Source: SAR116 cluster bacterium AG-325-I21 (lineage in GTDB: Bacteria; Pseudomonadota; Alphaproteobacteria; Puniceispirillales; Puniceispirillaceae). Taken from it: a stretch of 64,000 nt of DNA. The translations under genes were made by a program, and so were the position numbers. The notes beneath the pieces were generated by a model that was given only the letters and a program-made list of their open reading frames with translations, was not told the DNA's origin and searched no databases. Shown in pieces: positions 8,812 through 17,759 of this stretch; the first letter of the stretch is position 1, and each line of letters begins with the position of its first letter. Where the stretch lies: contig QBYK01000006.1 of NCBI GenBank assembly GCA_003282865.1, forward strand, positions 1-64,000. Direction: 5' to 3'.

Positions 8812-10002
8812 TCAAGGGGCGTTCACAACCTTTGCAACCGCAACCGCAAATGGCATATGGCGGTTACCAGCAAGACCGGCAATGTTGATCCTGCTGTCAC
8901 CAACAATATACATGCCATATTCTTCTCTAAGTGCTAAAACTTGCTCTGCATTTAGCCCAAGGCGCGAGAACATGCCCCGATGATGGGCGATGAAATCAAA
9001 ATGATCAGAATTACATTGCATGCGCAGCTCATCGGCAAGCTTCGATCTGACCGTTAGCATGGCCATCCGCATTTCTTCAAGCTCAACCATCCACTCGCGG
9101 CGTAGTTCAACATCGGATAAGATCATTCCAACCACTGCAGCCCCATGATCAGGCGCGAAAGAATAGTTCATCCGGTTCAATGTGGCAAGATTACCTTGTG
9201 CAATCTCCGCCATTGCGGCGTCTTTTGCAATCATTATTGCAATTCCAACACGGTCACGATAAAGCCCAAAATTCTTGGAACATGATGCCGCAATAAACAT
9301 TTCCTCAACTCGCGATGCCATATGGCGCAATGGCGCGGCATCCGCTTCCAACCCATCGCCAAAACCTTGATAAGCAATATCAATGAATGGCACGACTCCC
9401 TTTTCGATTGTCAGGTCGGTAATTGCCTTCCACGTATCCATGTCAATATTTGCGCCTGTTGGGTTATGGCAACAGCCATGAAGCAGCAGAAGATCACCCG
9501 ACTTCATATCTTGAAGGGACGCCATCATTGAATCAACATCGACCAATCTTGTCTCATTGTCAAAATACGGATAACTGCGCGTTTTGAATCCCATATGCGT
9601 CGCCATACCCATGTGTGATGGCCAACTCGGATCGCTTATCCATATCGTGCATTCAGAGTTCAAAATTTTCATGGTTTCAAAAATCTGCCGGATTGCTCCA
9701 GTGCCGCCAGGGGTTTGCAATGTTGCAACCCGATCAACCATAACTGCATCGCCAAGAACAAGATTACGCATCTGTTCACGAAACAATTCTGCCCCAGCTA
9801 GTGTAACATAAGCCTTTGAAGATTGCTCAGTAAGCAGCCTCATTTCGGCCTTTTTCACCGATGACATAATCGGCGTTATCCCTTGATCATCCTTGTAAAC
9901 ACCAATACCAAGATCCACTTTTTCACTTCGTGGATCAGCTTGAAATAATTGAGACAGGCCAAGGATAGGGTCAAGTTTTGCAGGTTGTAATTTTTCAAAC
10001 AT
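8812..10002 (-). CDS. AspC/TyrB-type aromatic or aspartate aminotransferase
   Basis: 396 residues from the ATG at 10002, where AGAGAGG precedes and the AspC-type N-terminus MFEKLQPAKLDPILGLSQLF begins. The track's 37 extra residues look non-homologous. Fold-type I motifs: VDLGIGVYKDDQG (residues 29-41), LLLHGCCHNPTGANID, FIDIAYQGFG, PLP-Lys in SCSKNFGLYRDRVG, and C-terminal Arg in DSRINIAGL. Normal family length. It transfers amino groups between aspartate, glutamate or aromatic amino acids and 2-oxo acids; AspC-type enzymes also accept cysteate. A terminator separates it from the TPP enzyme. Confidence 0.9.
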   Translation of the reverse strand: MFEKLQPAKLDPILGLSQLFQADPRSEKVDLGIGVYKDDQGITPIMSSVKKAEMRLLTEQSSKAYVTLAGAELFREQMRNLVLGDAVMVDRVATLQTPGGTGAIRQIFETMKILNSECTIWISDPSWPSHMGMATHMGFKTRSYPYFDNETRLVDVDSMMASLQDMKSGDLLLLHGCCHNPTGANIDMDTWKAITDLTIEKGVVPFIDIAYQGFGDGLEADAAPLRHMASRVEEMFIAASCSKNFGLYRDRVGIAIMIAKDAAMAEIAQGNLATLNRMNYSFAPDHGAAVVGMILSDVELRREWMVELEEMRMAMLTVRSKLADELRMQCNSDHFDFIAHHRGMFSRLGLNAEQVLALREEYGMYIVGDSRINIAGLAGNRHMPFAVAVAKVVNAP

Positions 10003-10111
10003 AGTGGCCTCTCTATCTGCATGAGGAATTGGTTTTGTGTAAGGCAAGTCAGATATCTGGTGCAACATTTTTTGCATACCAATTTTAAAAAACCAAACCA
10101 ATTCGGTCAAC

Positions 10112-10438
10112 ATGGCTGAGGCATATATTAGTCAGCAGTCTAGTACAGCCATACCAATCAATATTCATGATATTCGCGAACTGCAACGAGACGGCCGTGT
10201 TAATGGCGCCTTTCATGCGCCGCGATGCATGTTAGAGTTTTAGGCTGATCCGAATAACCCCTATTATAAAGATATTTTTGCAACAAAAACTACGCTGGTT
10301 TTGTTTTACGCCATCAACTGGTGCTCTGCTCTCGCTACAAAAACCCTCGATGATACAGGAATGTATGATTTTTGTGATTTAAAGGGTAGTTGCACGGCTT
10401 GGAAAGCCGCGGGTTTTCCTATCAAAAAGATTGGCTAA
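10112..10438 (+). pseudogene. Rhodanese-like domain pseudogene with internal amber codon
   Basis: One frame from the ATG at 10112 reads as a rhodanese domain for 108 codons. Family-like blocks are INIHDIRELQRDGRVNGAFHAPR, CMLEF then TAG at 10241-10243, then ADPNNPYYKDIF, SALATKTLDDTG and AWKAAGFPIKKIG before TAA. Relatives read LEFWADP, so the amber replaces the Trp codon by one base change. The active-site loop is also damaged: relatives have FCAAGWRSALA, here FYAINWCSALA, so the catalytic Cys is Tyr. The N-terminus is also short. The gene is therefore dead by two independent criteria. It lies between the AspC-like gene and the sulfonate-like module. Confidence 0.8.
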
Positions 10439-10554
10439 AGCGCGATCATCAGACATGTGGTCTCACAATTACAATAGTCTCTGCACTCTTCGCAATTGAC
10501 AACAGGCTGGGCAAAAGGCTAATTGCAAATTAGGTCGGGTATGGGAGTGACGTA

Positions 10555-11973
10555 ATGACCGAGGTAACCGCTGAAATTGATGCAATAATTGCGCGGGCTC
10601 GTAAAGCGCAACAAGTCTTTGAAACGACTGGGAGTCAGGAACGCTTTGACAGTGCGGCAAAGGCTGCTGCATGGGCGTTAATGGAACCAAAACGTAACTC
10701 CGAACTTGCAGCCTTTGCCGTTGCTGAGACTGGGCTCGGAAATGTTGATGACAAGATTATCAAAAATCATAGGAAAACCCTAGGCTTGCTTCGGGATATT
10801 CACGGCAAAACCAGCTTTGGATTGATAAATGATGATGCAAAGTCCGGGATTAGTGAGTTTTTGCGTCCGAAGGGCGTCATTGCTGCTGTTGTGCCATCAA
10901 CCAACCCACTTGCAACTCCAATCAACAACGTAGTGAATGCACTGAAAACCGGCAATGCGATTATTTTAGCACCCTCACCAAAAGGCGCTGCACCCTTAGC
11001 CAAGTTGCTCAAATACATTTATGCAGAATTTGACCGGATCGGCCTTAAGCATGATTTGGTGCAGATGGTACCAAATCCGCCATCAAAGGAAAAGACGGCC
11101 CGGCTGATGCAAGGGGTCGATATGCTGGTTGTTACCGGGTCGCAAAGCAATGTCCGATCTGCCTATTCATCAGGCACACCAGCGCTTGGCGTTGGCATGG
11201 GGAATGTTGTTACTATTATTGATGAGACTGCCAACCTGGATGACGCGGCCCAGAAAATTAGCCGTTCGAAATGTTTTGATAATGCAACATCCTGCTCATC
11301 AGAGAATGCCGTGATTGTAGTCGATGCCGTTTACGACGCGTTTCTTCAATCGATCGCCAAAGCTGGCGGTATGCTTATTGATACCGCACAAACCAACCAT
11401 TTGATCAAAACCCACTGGAATAATGGGCATTTGAACCGCGACATGTTGGCGAAAGATATCAATGCCATTCTGACTAGGCTTGGCTTCAGCGATATTGCGC
11501 CCGAGGGCACCAAGTTTTTGGTCGCCCCAGCAACCGGCATTGGCCCTGAGGCACCAATTTCTGGCGAAAAAATGGCACTATTTTTTGCGTTGTACCGAGC
11601 ATCTAGTTTTGACTCAGCTAAATCAATGGCGCGCGAGATTCATGCCTATCAAGGGCGTGGTCATTCGCTTGGCTTGCATAGTCAGAATGATGATCGCGCA
11701 CACGAACTAGCCATGGATATGCAAGCCTGCCGGATTATCGTTAATCAGGCTCATTGTTTTGCTACCGGCGGATCATTTGATAATGGCCTGCCTTTTTCTC
11801 TATCAATGGGCTGTGGTTCGTGGGGTGGAAACTCAATTGATGATAATTTGAACTGGACGCATTTTGTCAATCGTGTTCGTATTGCTCGCCCTATCCCACC
11901 TGTTGAGCCAACCATTGAAGATATGTTTGCTGATTATTTCGAAATAAGCAAACAGGCTGGCGGGCAATCATGA
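10555..11973 (+). CDS. CoA-acylating aldehyde dehydrogenase, sulfoacetaldehyde dehydrogenase (SauS)-like
   Basis: 472 residues, start ATG after GGGAG. It belongs to the EutE/AdhE-type CoA-dependent aldehyde dehydrogenases: PKGVIAAVVPSTNPLATPINN near 105-125, VVTGSQSNVRSAYSSGTPALGVGMGN, and catalytic Cys in CFDNATSCSSENAV (about residue 246), the same setting as the EutE/AdhE cysteine. It interconverts an aldehyde plus CoA and NAD(P) with acyl-CoA. The ATGA overlap with the acyl-CoA synthetase shows coupled translation. With the downstream TctCBA and TauE genes this matches the SauS-SauT sulfoacetate layout; the sulfonate substrate is inferred. Confidence 0.85.
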   Translation: MTEVTAEIDAIIARARKAQQVFETTGSQERFDSAAKAAAWALMEPKRNSELAAFAVAETGLGNVDDKIIKNHRKTLGLLRDIHGKTSFGLINDDAKSGISEFLRPKGVIAAVVPSTNPLATPINNVVNALKTGNAIILAPSPKGAAPLAKLLKYIYAEFDRIGLKHDLVQMVPNPPSKEKTARLMQGVDMLVVTGSQSNVRSAYSSGTPALGVGMGNVVTIIDETANLDDAAQKISRSKCFDNATSCSSENAVIVVDAVYDAFLQSIAKAGGMLIDTAQTNHLIKTHWNNGHLNRDMLAKDINAILTRLGFSDIAPEGTKFLVAPATGIGPEAPISGEKMALFFALYRASSFDSAKSMAREIHAYQGRGHSLGLHSQNDDRAHELAMDMQACRIIVNQAHCFATGGSFDNGLPFSLSMGCGSWGGNSIDDNLNWTHFVNRVRIARPIPPVEPTIEDMFADYFEISKQAGGQS

Positions 11974-13511
11974 GTAGCACAAGTGCGTCAAACATTGCTG
12001 ATCTATTGAGTGTCGCGGCATCCTCTACACCGGATGCTATCTGGTTGACAACGCCAGAGACAAACAAACACTACAGCTGGCAAAACAGCTTTGATCGTGC
12101 GAGTGAAATTGCATGCTATTTGCAAGGGGCTGGCCTTTCTAATGGGGCTTCGGTTGCAATTGCGGCGGCGAATGGTGCAGCCGCAAGCTTTGCGTTCCTA
12201 GGCACGGTTATTGGTGGGTTTCGGGCAACTCCACTAAATCTCCTTGCTGGGGTAAAAACCCTCGGCTTTGTGCTTTCCCACTCGAAAACTGAACTGATTC
12301 TTTGCGCGGATGATTGTCGAACAATGGTTGACGACGCATTAGCAGATATGCCCGATGCTACGAACATCAAGCCACAGATTATCAGCATGGATATTGATGA
12401 TGGCCCCCGCTGGATCGGAAGCGGCATAACCCCGGTAAAAGCCAACGATTTGGAACAACCGACAACTGAAACAACTGGGCTTTTGATGTACACAAGTGGT
12501 ACGACTGGAGTACCAAAGGGTGTTTTGCTGTCACATGGCAATCTAATTGCGGCTGGCAGTAACGTTTGTGTTGCCCACAAACTCGACAGTACTGATACCG
12601 GCATGTGTGTGCTACCAATCTACCATATTAATGGTCTTTGCGTTACCGTGATGGGAACCCTTGTTTCAAAGAGTGAGCTAGTGATGCCACGCCGATTTTC
12701 TGCAACTCATTTCTGGTCGCAAATGTTCCGATTTAATTGCAGCTGGTTTAGTGCGGTTCCCACTTTGTTTGCCTATTTGCTGAATGATAAAACTACACCT
12801 GAAATGAACCACAATCGCTTGCGCTTTTCACGCTCGGCCTCAGCGCCATTGCCGCCGGAGATTCATCGGCAGTTTGAAAAGCGGTTTAAAATTCCAATTA
12901 TTGAAACCATGGGGCTTACGGAAACAGGGGCACAAATCCTGTCAAATCCTCTGCCGCCAGCTGAACGAAAAATTGGATCTCCCGGCACCGGATATGGAAA
13001 CGAAATTGCTATCGCTGACCCAGATTTAAACCTACTGAGCCCAAATATTGAGGGAGAAATTTTGGTGCGCGGTAACAATGTCATGAAAGAGTATTTAGAC
13101 CGTCCAGAGGAAACTCAGAGGACCATTACCTCGGATGGTTGGCTTCGCACCGGTGATCTTGGGAGAATGGATGAAGATGGGTTCATTTTTGTCACTGGCC
13201 GGATCAAGGAATTGATTATAAAAGGCGGTGAAAATATCGCACCACGGGAAATTGATGAGGCATTACTGGAACATGATGCTGTTCTTGAAGCGGCTGCTTT
13301 TGCTCGCAACTGCAAGGATTATGGACAACGAGTGGAGGCCTGCGTTCGGTTAAAGGAAGGGAAAACCATATCTGAAAACGCCCTTCGTGACTTTTGCAAG
13401 AAGAGAATTGGCAACTATAAAACACCAGATCATATCTATTTCCTCGCCGATCTTCCTAAAGGCCCATCCGGCAAGGTACAGCGTCTGAAACTGCTCGATT
13501 TAGTCTCATGA
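11970..13511 (+). CDS. Acyl-CoA synthetase (AMP-forming), sulfoacetate-CoA ligase (SauT)-like
   Basis: 513 residues, ANL superfamily. P-loop LMYTSGTTGVPKGVLLSHGN near 170; ETMGLTETG (A5) near 315; the hinge DGWLRTGDLGRMDEDGFIFVTGRIKELI near 390-417; GGENIAPREID; and the C-terminal adenylation Lys in PKGPSGKVQRLKL. It activates a carboxylate to its CoA thioester with ATP. Its start overlaps the aldehyde dehydrogenase stop by four bases, so the pair likely works in series: acid to acyl-CoA to aldehyde. Sulfoacetate is the favoured substrate because of the TauE-type exporter downstream; malonate or another short acid is possible. Confidence 0.85.
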   Translation: MSSTSASNIADLLSVAASSTPDAIWLTTPETNKHYSWQNSFDRASEIACYLQGAGLSNGASVAIAAANGAAASFAFLGTVIGGFRATPLNLLAGVKTLGFVLSHSKTELILCADDCRTMVDDALADMPDATNIKPQIISMDIDDGPRWIGSGITPVKANDLEQPTTETTGLLMYTSGTTGVPKGVLLSHGNLIAAGSNVCVAHKLDSTDTGMCVLPIYHINGLCVTVMGTLVSKSELVMPRRFSATHFWSQMFRFNCSWFSAVPTLFAYLLNDKTTPEMNHNRLRFSRSASAPLPPEIHRQFEKRFKIPIIETMGLTETGAQILSNPLPPAERKIGSPGTGYGNEIAIADPDLNLLSPNIEGEILVRGNNVMKEYLDRPEETQRTITSDGWLRTGDLGRMDEDGFIFVTGRIKELIIKGGENIAPREIDEALLEHDAVLEAAAFARNCKDYGQRVEACVRLKEGKTISENALRDFCKKRIGNYKTPDHIYFLADLPKGPSGKVQRLKLLDLVS

Positions 13512-13722
13512 AATAAATTTGTATGACCGGTTCGTTGACTAGATTTGCAAACGTTGAGAGCCAAGAATATTATTTTGACATAAAAACGAAATTTATGGTT
13601 GGACACACTCAAAAAATTCGTACAGTCCAAAAACTTTTTTCAAGTCAACGAAGAGAAATGTTTGCATTTTTATCTCAGTAGGCCAAACTAACATCCAAGA
13701 AATACATATAACGGAGGAAATT

Positions 13723-14748
13723 GTGAAATTAGTAAAAACTATTGCAACAGGCGTCCTACTTGCTGGCATGTCAACAGCCAGTTTTGCTGGCGGTCACGGC
13801 TTTAAATGTAAAGTCAGCGAAGACTCGATGGCCAAGCCGGGTGGGTTTCCTGACCGGGCATTGACAATGATTGTTCCATACGGTCCAGCTGGAGGTTCAG
13901 GACAAGTAGCATCAGCAATGGCGAAAGCCGTCACTGAGCTGACAAGTGTCGATATAAATCGTGACCACAAACCTGGTGGTTCCGGGACAGTCGGAATGAC
14001 AGCATATATGGCTTCGCCCGCTGACGGTTATAACGTTTTAGAACACATCGATGATGCTTCTTCCGCACATGCACTGGACTCATCTAAACCAAATCCAGGA
14101 AAAGACCTGATCCCATTGGTGATTTCACAAGTGACCTTTTCACAAATTTACATCAGGTCAAACGAAACACGTTACAATGATTGGAAGTCCTTTGTTGCAT
14201 GGGTCAAGAAACAAGGCGGAAAAGCAACCATTGCAAACGTTTCCAAAGAAGGTTCAATGGAACGCGTTTCGATGAAATTCATTACTGACGCAACTGGAAT
14301 GAAAATCCAGCAGATTTCTTTTGACAAAGGGGCACCGCGCTATGGGGCGCTGATGGGCGGCCAAGTGGATGCACTTTTTGAACAGCCTGGTGACGTTAAG
14401 AAATTCCTTGACTCAGGTGACTTTAAACCAATTCTTACTATATTCAATGAGCGTCCAAAAGCTTTTGCCGATGTACCAACTCACGTAGAAATGGGTATGA
14501 AATTTACACCGCTACTTCGTTTTCGTGGTTTTTATGTAAACGCAAAAGCCCCAGCCGATCGTGTAAAATGGCTGCAGTGGGCTTTTCAGAGAGGCTATTG
14601 TCAAGACAGCTATCAAAAGTTTAACGACTCGAAGTTCATGAGTGTCATCGATAGTTATCGCGACACCGATGGAGCAAAAACGTTAATCAACGGTGCCATT
14701 AAGCAATACCGCGAGGTATACAAATCAATGGGTATGGCTGTTAAATAA
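13723..14748 (+). CDS. tctC: Tripartite tricarboxylate transporter substrate-binding protein (TctC/Bug family)
   Basis: 341 residues with a GTG start six bases after GGAGG. N-terminal Sec signal peptide (MKLVKTIATGVLLAGMSTASFAGG), then a Bug-type periplasmic fold: PDRALTMIVPYGPAGGSGQVA holds the family ligand loop and DHKPGGSGTVGMTAYMASPADGY is the second conserved block. It captures a carboxylate-bearing ligand for the TctAB membrane unit encoded next. A perfect palindromic terminator follows it, a common way to keep binding protein in excess over the membrane subunits. The neighbours suggest a sulfonate carboxylate as ligand. Confidence 0.88.
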   Translation: MKLVKTIATGVLLAGMSTASFAGGHGFKCKVSEDSMAKPGGFPDRALTMIVPYGPAGGSGQVASAMAKAVTELTSVDINRDHKPGGSGTVGMTAYMASPADGYNVLEHIDDASSAHALDSSKPNPGKDLIPLVISQVTFSQIYIRSNETRYNDWKSFVAWVKKQGGKATIANVSKEGSMERVSMKFITDATGMKIQQISFDKGAPRYGALMGGQVDALFEQPGDVKKFLDSGDFKPILTIFNERPKAFADVPTHVEMGMKFTPLLRFRGFYVNAKAPADRVKWLQWAFQRGYCQDSYQKFNDSKFMSVIDSYRDTDGAKTLINGAIKQYREVYKSMGMAVK

Positions 14749-14774
14749 AATCTCGAAACTATATTAAACATCAT

Positions 14775-14805
14775 AACCCTACGGATTTAAATCCGTAGGG
14801 TTTTT
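14775..14805 (+). terminator. Perfect 28-base palindrome plus T tract between tctC and tctB
   Basis: The arm AACCCTACGGATTT is followed directly by its exact reverse complement AAATCCGTAGGGTT, and the sequence runs into TTTTT. In RNA this folds as a hairpin with a tight apical loop and a U tail, so I call it an intrinsic terminator or attenuator within the tct operon. The tctB ribosome binding site (AAGGG) begins right after the tail. Confidence 0.85.
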
Positions 14806-14817
14806 AAGGGTTACCCA

Positions 14818-15375
14818 ATGGGAAAATTGAGATCAATTCATCTAATTGAGGCACTAGCATGGCTTATTATTGCAGCTGTATTTTTTATTTATTCTTTTGA
14901 TTTCAATCAAAAAATTGAAATTTATAAATTTGGTGCCACAGCCTGGCCACGTTCAATCTTATTAATGTTAGTTTTAGTTATTGTAGGAAATTTATTTTAC
15001 CAGAAAGCGAACGGTTCTGAAGCCCAACCAGGGCGCGTTGGCATAACTGAGGATGATATCGGTGAGGCAGATAAATCGGTGTCCTCTTTTCTCAACATTG
15101 GCAGTTTTTTAATTCTTCCACTAATTTTCGCATGGTCTTTAAAACCGGTCGGCTTTTACGCGGCCACACCAATATTTACTGCCCTAGTAATTTTGCTTCT
15201 TGGGGAACGAAGACCGAAATGGGTTTTAGGTATCACACTTTTTATTTATATCCTTATAATACTCTTATTTATGGTTGTTCTAAATGCTCCACTACCTCAG
15301 GGCACGGTATCCCCTTTTTATGATTTTAGCGCTTTCATGCTCCGTATGAATACTCAATTACAACACCTTTTTTAA
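14818..15375 (+). CDS. tctB: TctB small membrane subunit of tripartite tricarboxylate transporter
   Basis: 185 residues with four hydrophobic helices (about residues 12-28, 42-58, 95-115 and 120-165), the TctB architecture and length. AAGGG sits seven bases before the ATG. It forms the small subunit that pairs with TctA to import the TctC-bound ligand using an ion gradient. It lies between tctC, from which a terminator palindrome separates it, and tctA 18 bases downstream. Sequence conservation is low in this family; the call rests on helices plus context. Confidence 0.85.
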   Translation: MGKLRSIHLIEALAWLIIAAVFFIYSFDFNQKIEIYKFGATAWPRSILLMLVLVIVGNLFYQKANGSEAQPGRVGITEDDIGEADKSVSSFLNIGSFLILPLIFAWSLKPVGFYAATPIFTALVILLLGERRPKWVLGITLFIYILIILLFMVVLNAPLPQGTVSPFYDFSAFMLRMNTQLQHLF

Positions 15376-15393
15376 AGTGTAGGCTGTAGTGAA

Positions 15394-16896
15394 ATGATTG
15401 AAAATTTTCTAGCTGGTTCATCTGCACTTTTTGGAGATCCAATTACAATACTGATTTTCGTTTTTGGTGTGATTGGTGGCATGCTGTTCGGGGCCATTCC
15501 TGGGGTTAGCATGCTCACACTTGCAGCTATCCTGTTGCCATTTAGCGCAGGGCTTGAGCCAGCCCAGGGCGTCATGCTGTTTGCGGTTATTTATTGCACT
15601 GGCACTTATGGCGGCGCAATCACAGCCATACTGTTCAATATCCCTGGCGCACCGGAAAATGCTCCTACTGCTTTTGATGGCTACCCGATGACAAAGCAGG
15701 GCAGAGCCGGAAAAGCAGTTGGAGCTGCCGTACTTTGCTCAGCTATCGGCGGTACGGCATCAGCTTTGCTGATGATGGCAGCAACAGAGCCACTAGCAAA
15801 ATGGGCCATTCGTAATATCGGACCACCAGAAATATTTGCCTTGGTTTTCTTTGGCCTAGCAGTAGCTTCATCCGTTGGCGGGAATACGATCTGGAAAGGC
15901 TGGATGTCTGTACTTCTTGGACTGCTGGTGGCAACTATCGGTCAGGATCCTGTTGGCGGAATTAATCGTTACAATTTTGGCATGACTGATCTTGCAGCGG
16001 GAATAGCATTTGTGCCCGCAATTCTTGGTTTTTTCGCGGTTTCAGAAATTTTTATTCAAGCTGAAAAACGTGCATTTGGTAAATACAACGCGCCAAAGCT
16101 TGATGTTAATTTTCCAACATTTCTTGAGCTGTGGCGTTATAAAATAGCAGTTATCAGATCCATTCTTGTTGGATTTTTTTGTGGAATTTTACCTGGTATT
16201 GGGGCAACTCTTGCCGCATTTATGGGTTACGGAGAAGCTGTTCGATGGTCAAAAAACAAAGAAGCCTTCGGCAAAGGAAATCTTGAAGGAGTAATATCCT
16301 CCGAAACTGCAAACAACGCTGCTACTGGCGCTGCGATGATCCCACTTTTGGCTCTCGGTCTCCCAGGGGGCGCTTTAACAGCCATAATGGTTGCAGTGTT
16401 CCAATTCCACGACATGGAGCCTGGACCTCTGGTCTTTTATAATTCTCCAGAACTAATCTGGGTGGTTTTTGCAGCGATGTTCTACGCCAATGTATCTATT
16501 CTTTTCATAGGTCTAATAGAAACAAAAACTATTTTGCAATTACTGCGGATACCATTCCATTTCTTAGCACCAATGATTTTAATGCTAGCGAGCATCGGTT
16601 CGTACATTGGGCGCGGGCTAGTTTTAGATGTTATAGTAATGTTTTTAGCCGGCATGATTGGATTTCTATTGCGGAGGTCAGGCTACTCAATTCCAGGAAT
16701 CGTGCTGGGCATTATTCTTGGAAAAATTGGCGAGCAAAATTTTGCTCAAGGTATGCAAATGGTGCACTATGATTTAGTAGCTTATTTATCGCGGCCAATT
16801 TGCGCACTGCTAATACTTGCCGGCGCAATTACTCTTGGAACCGGTGTTTACAGAGCTCTAGCGTCAAACCGCACTGGTGCAAATCAGAATCAGTAA
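15394..16896 (+). CDS. tctA: TctA large membrane subunit of tripartite tricarboxylate transporter
   Basis: 500 residues, the usual TctA length, with about 12 hydrophobic segments. Two inverted-repeat signature regions are visible: GVIGGMLFGAIPGVSMLTLAAILLPF near residues 28-53 and ILVGFFCGILPGIGATLAAFMGYGEA near 252-277. Other family blocks are YGGAITAILFNIPGAPEN and ALGLPGGALTAIM. It is the ion-coupled translocation subunit in the inner membrane. The TauE-like gene follows after six bases, so the carrier and exporter are very probably one transcript. Confidence 0.92.
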   Translation: MIENFLAGSSALFGDPITILIFVFGVIGGMLFGAIPGVSMLTLAAILLPFSAGLEPAQGVMLFAVIYCTGTYGGAITAILFNIPGAPENAPTAFDGYPMTKQGRAGKAVGAAVLCSAIGGTASALLMMAATEPLAKWAIRNIGPPEIFALVFFGLAVASSVGGNTIWKGWMSVLLGLLVATIGQDPVGGINRYNFGMTDLAAGIAFVPAILGFFAVSEIFIQAEKRAFGKYNAPKLDVNFPTFLELWRYKIAVIRSILVGFFCGILPGIGATLAAFMGYGEAVRWSKNKEAFGKGNLEGVISSETANNAATGAAMIPLLALGLPGGALTAIMVAVFQFHDMEPGPLVFYNSPELIWVVFAAMFYANVSILFIGLIETKTILQLLRIPFHFLAPMILMLASIGSYIGRGLVLDVIVMFLAGMIGFLLRRSGYSIPGIVLGIILGKIGEQNFAQGMQMVHYDLVAYLSRPICALLILAGAITLGTGVYRALASNRTGANQNQ

Positions 16897-16902
16897 AAAA
16901 CT

Positions 16903-17673
16903 TTGATAGAGGTTGTCACAACTTTCCTACTACCCTCCCAGGATATTGGTGTAACGCTGATCATCTTGGGAGCTTTCTTTTTTGCAGGAATTATAAAAGG
17001 GTTTCTTGGTCTTGGCCTCCCACCAGCAGCAATGGTGATACTCACCTTGGTAATTGATACGCCAATTGCTATTTCCTTGCTAACTTTACCAATTATTTTC
17101 ACTAATCTTTTTCAATATTGGGGGTGTGAATGCCGCGTTGAAATTGCACGAAAGTACTGGCTTTTTGGTTTGTCTATAATGACCAGTATATTCTTAACAT
17201 CTCTTTTTATAATGTCTTTTCCCAAGTCCATTATTTCAGTAGCTATCGGATTTGCGATGATTTCATTTTCGTTAAGTCAGATGGTTGGCACCAAAATGTC
17301 ATTTGGCGCAGGTTCAATTTGGCATGTCGGGGTTGGCTTGTTTGCTGGCGTACTTGGAGGCCTGAGTTCAATTTGGTCACCACCAGTGGCAATGTACCTT
17401 TTCGCCAAAAATGTCTCTAAAGAAGAGTTTATTGGGGCAACCGGCTTCCTTTTTCTGGCAGGCTCAGTTCCATTAGCTATTGGGCTCGGTTTTGCTGGGG
17501 TCTTGAGTATTGAGACAATTCTTCATTCACTGATGGCATTAATCGTTGTTTTGATAGGGTTTTGGTTAGGTGAATGGCTACGCAGCTACGTAAAACAAGA
17601 ATCGTTTCGTCGTATTGTTTTATGGGCATTTTTAATAATGGGTGGACGCCTAATTGCGGTAGGTCTATTTTAA
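16903..17673 (+). CDS. TauE/SafE family sulfite or sulfonate exporter
   Basis: 256 residues with eight predicted membrane helices in two repeats, the TauE/SafE (former DUF81) layout. Repeat motifs are GIIKGFLGLGLPPAAMVIL near residue 26 and GVLGGLSSIWSPPVAMYLF near 148. The start appears to be TTG; no in-frame ATG lies near the N-terminus. Characterised relatives TauE and SafE are linked to export of sulfite or sulfoacetate during sulfonate degradation. Placement six bases after tctA supports that role here, but the family also includes transporters of other anions. Confidence 0.85.
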   Translation: MIEVVTTFLLPSQDIGVTLIILGAFFFAGIIKGFLGLGLPPAAMVILTLVIDTPIAISLLTLPIIFTNLFQYWGCECRVEIARKYWLFGLSIMTSIFLTSLFIMSFPKSIISVAIGFAMISFSLSQMVGTKMSFGAGSIWHVGVGLFAGVLGGLSSIWSPPVAMYLFAKNVSKEEFIGATGFLFLAGSVPLAIGLGFAGVLSIETILHSLMALIVVLIGFWLGEWLRSYVKQESFRRIVLWAFLIMGGRLIAVGLF

Positions 17674-17759
17674 AATATACCATTTGCTAACTTCTCATCT
17701 ATCGCAATTAAATTGAAAAAAGAACGTTATAATGAGCGTAAGGTTTATGACGCTGTAAA

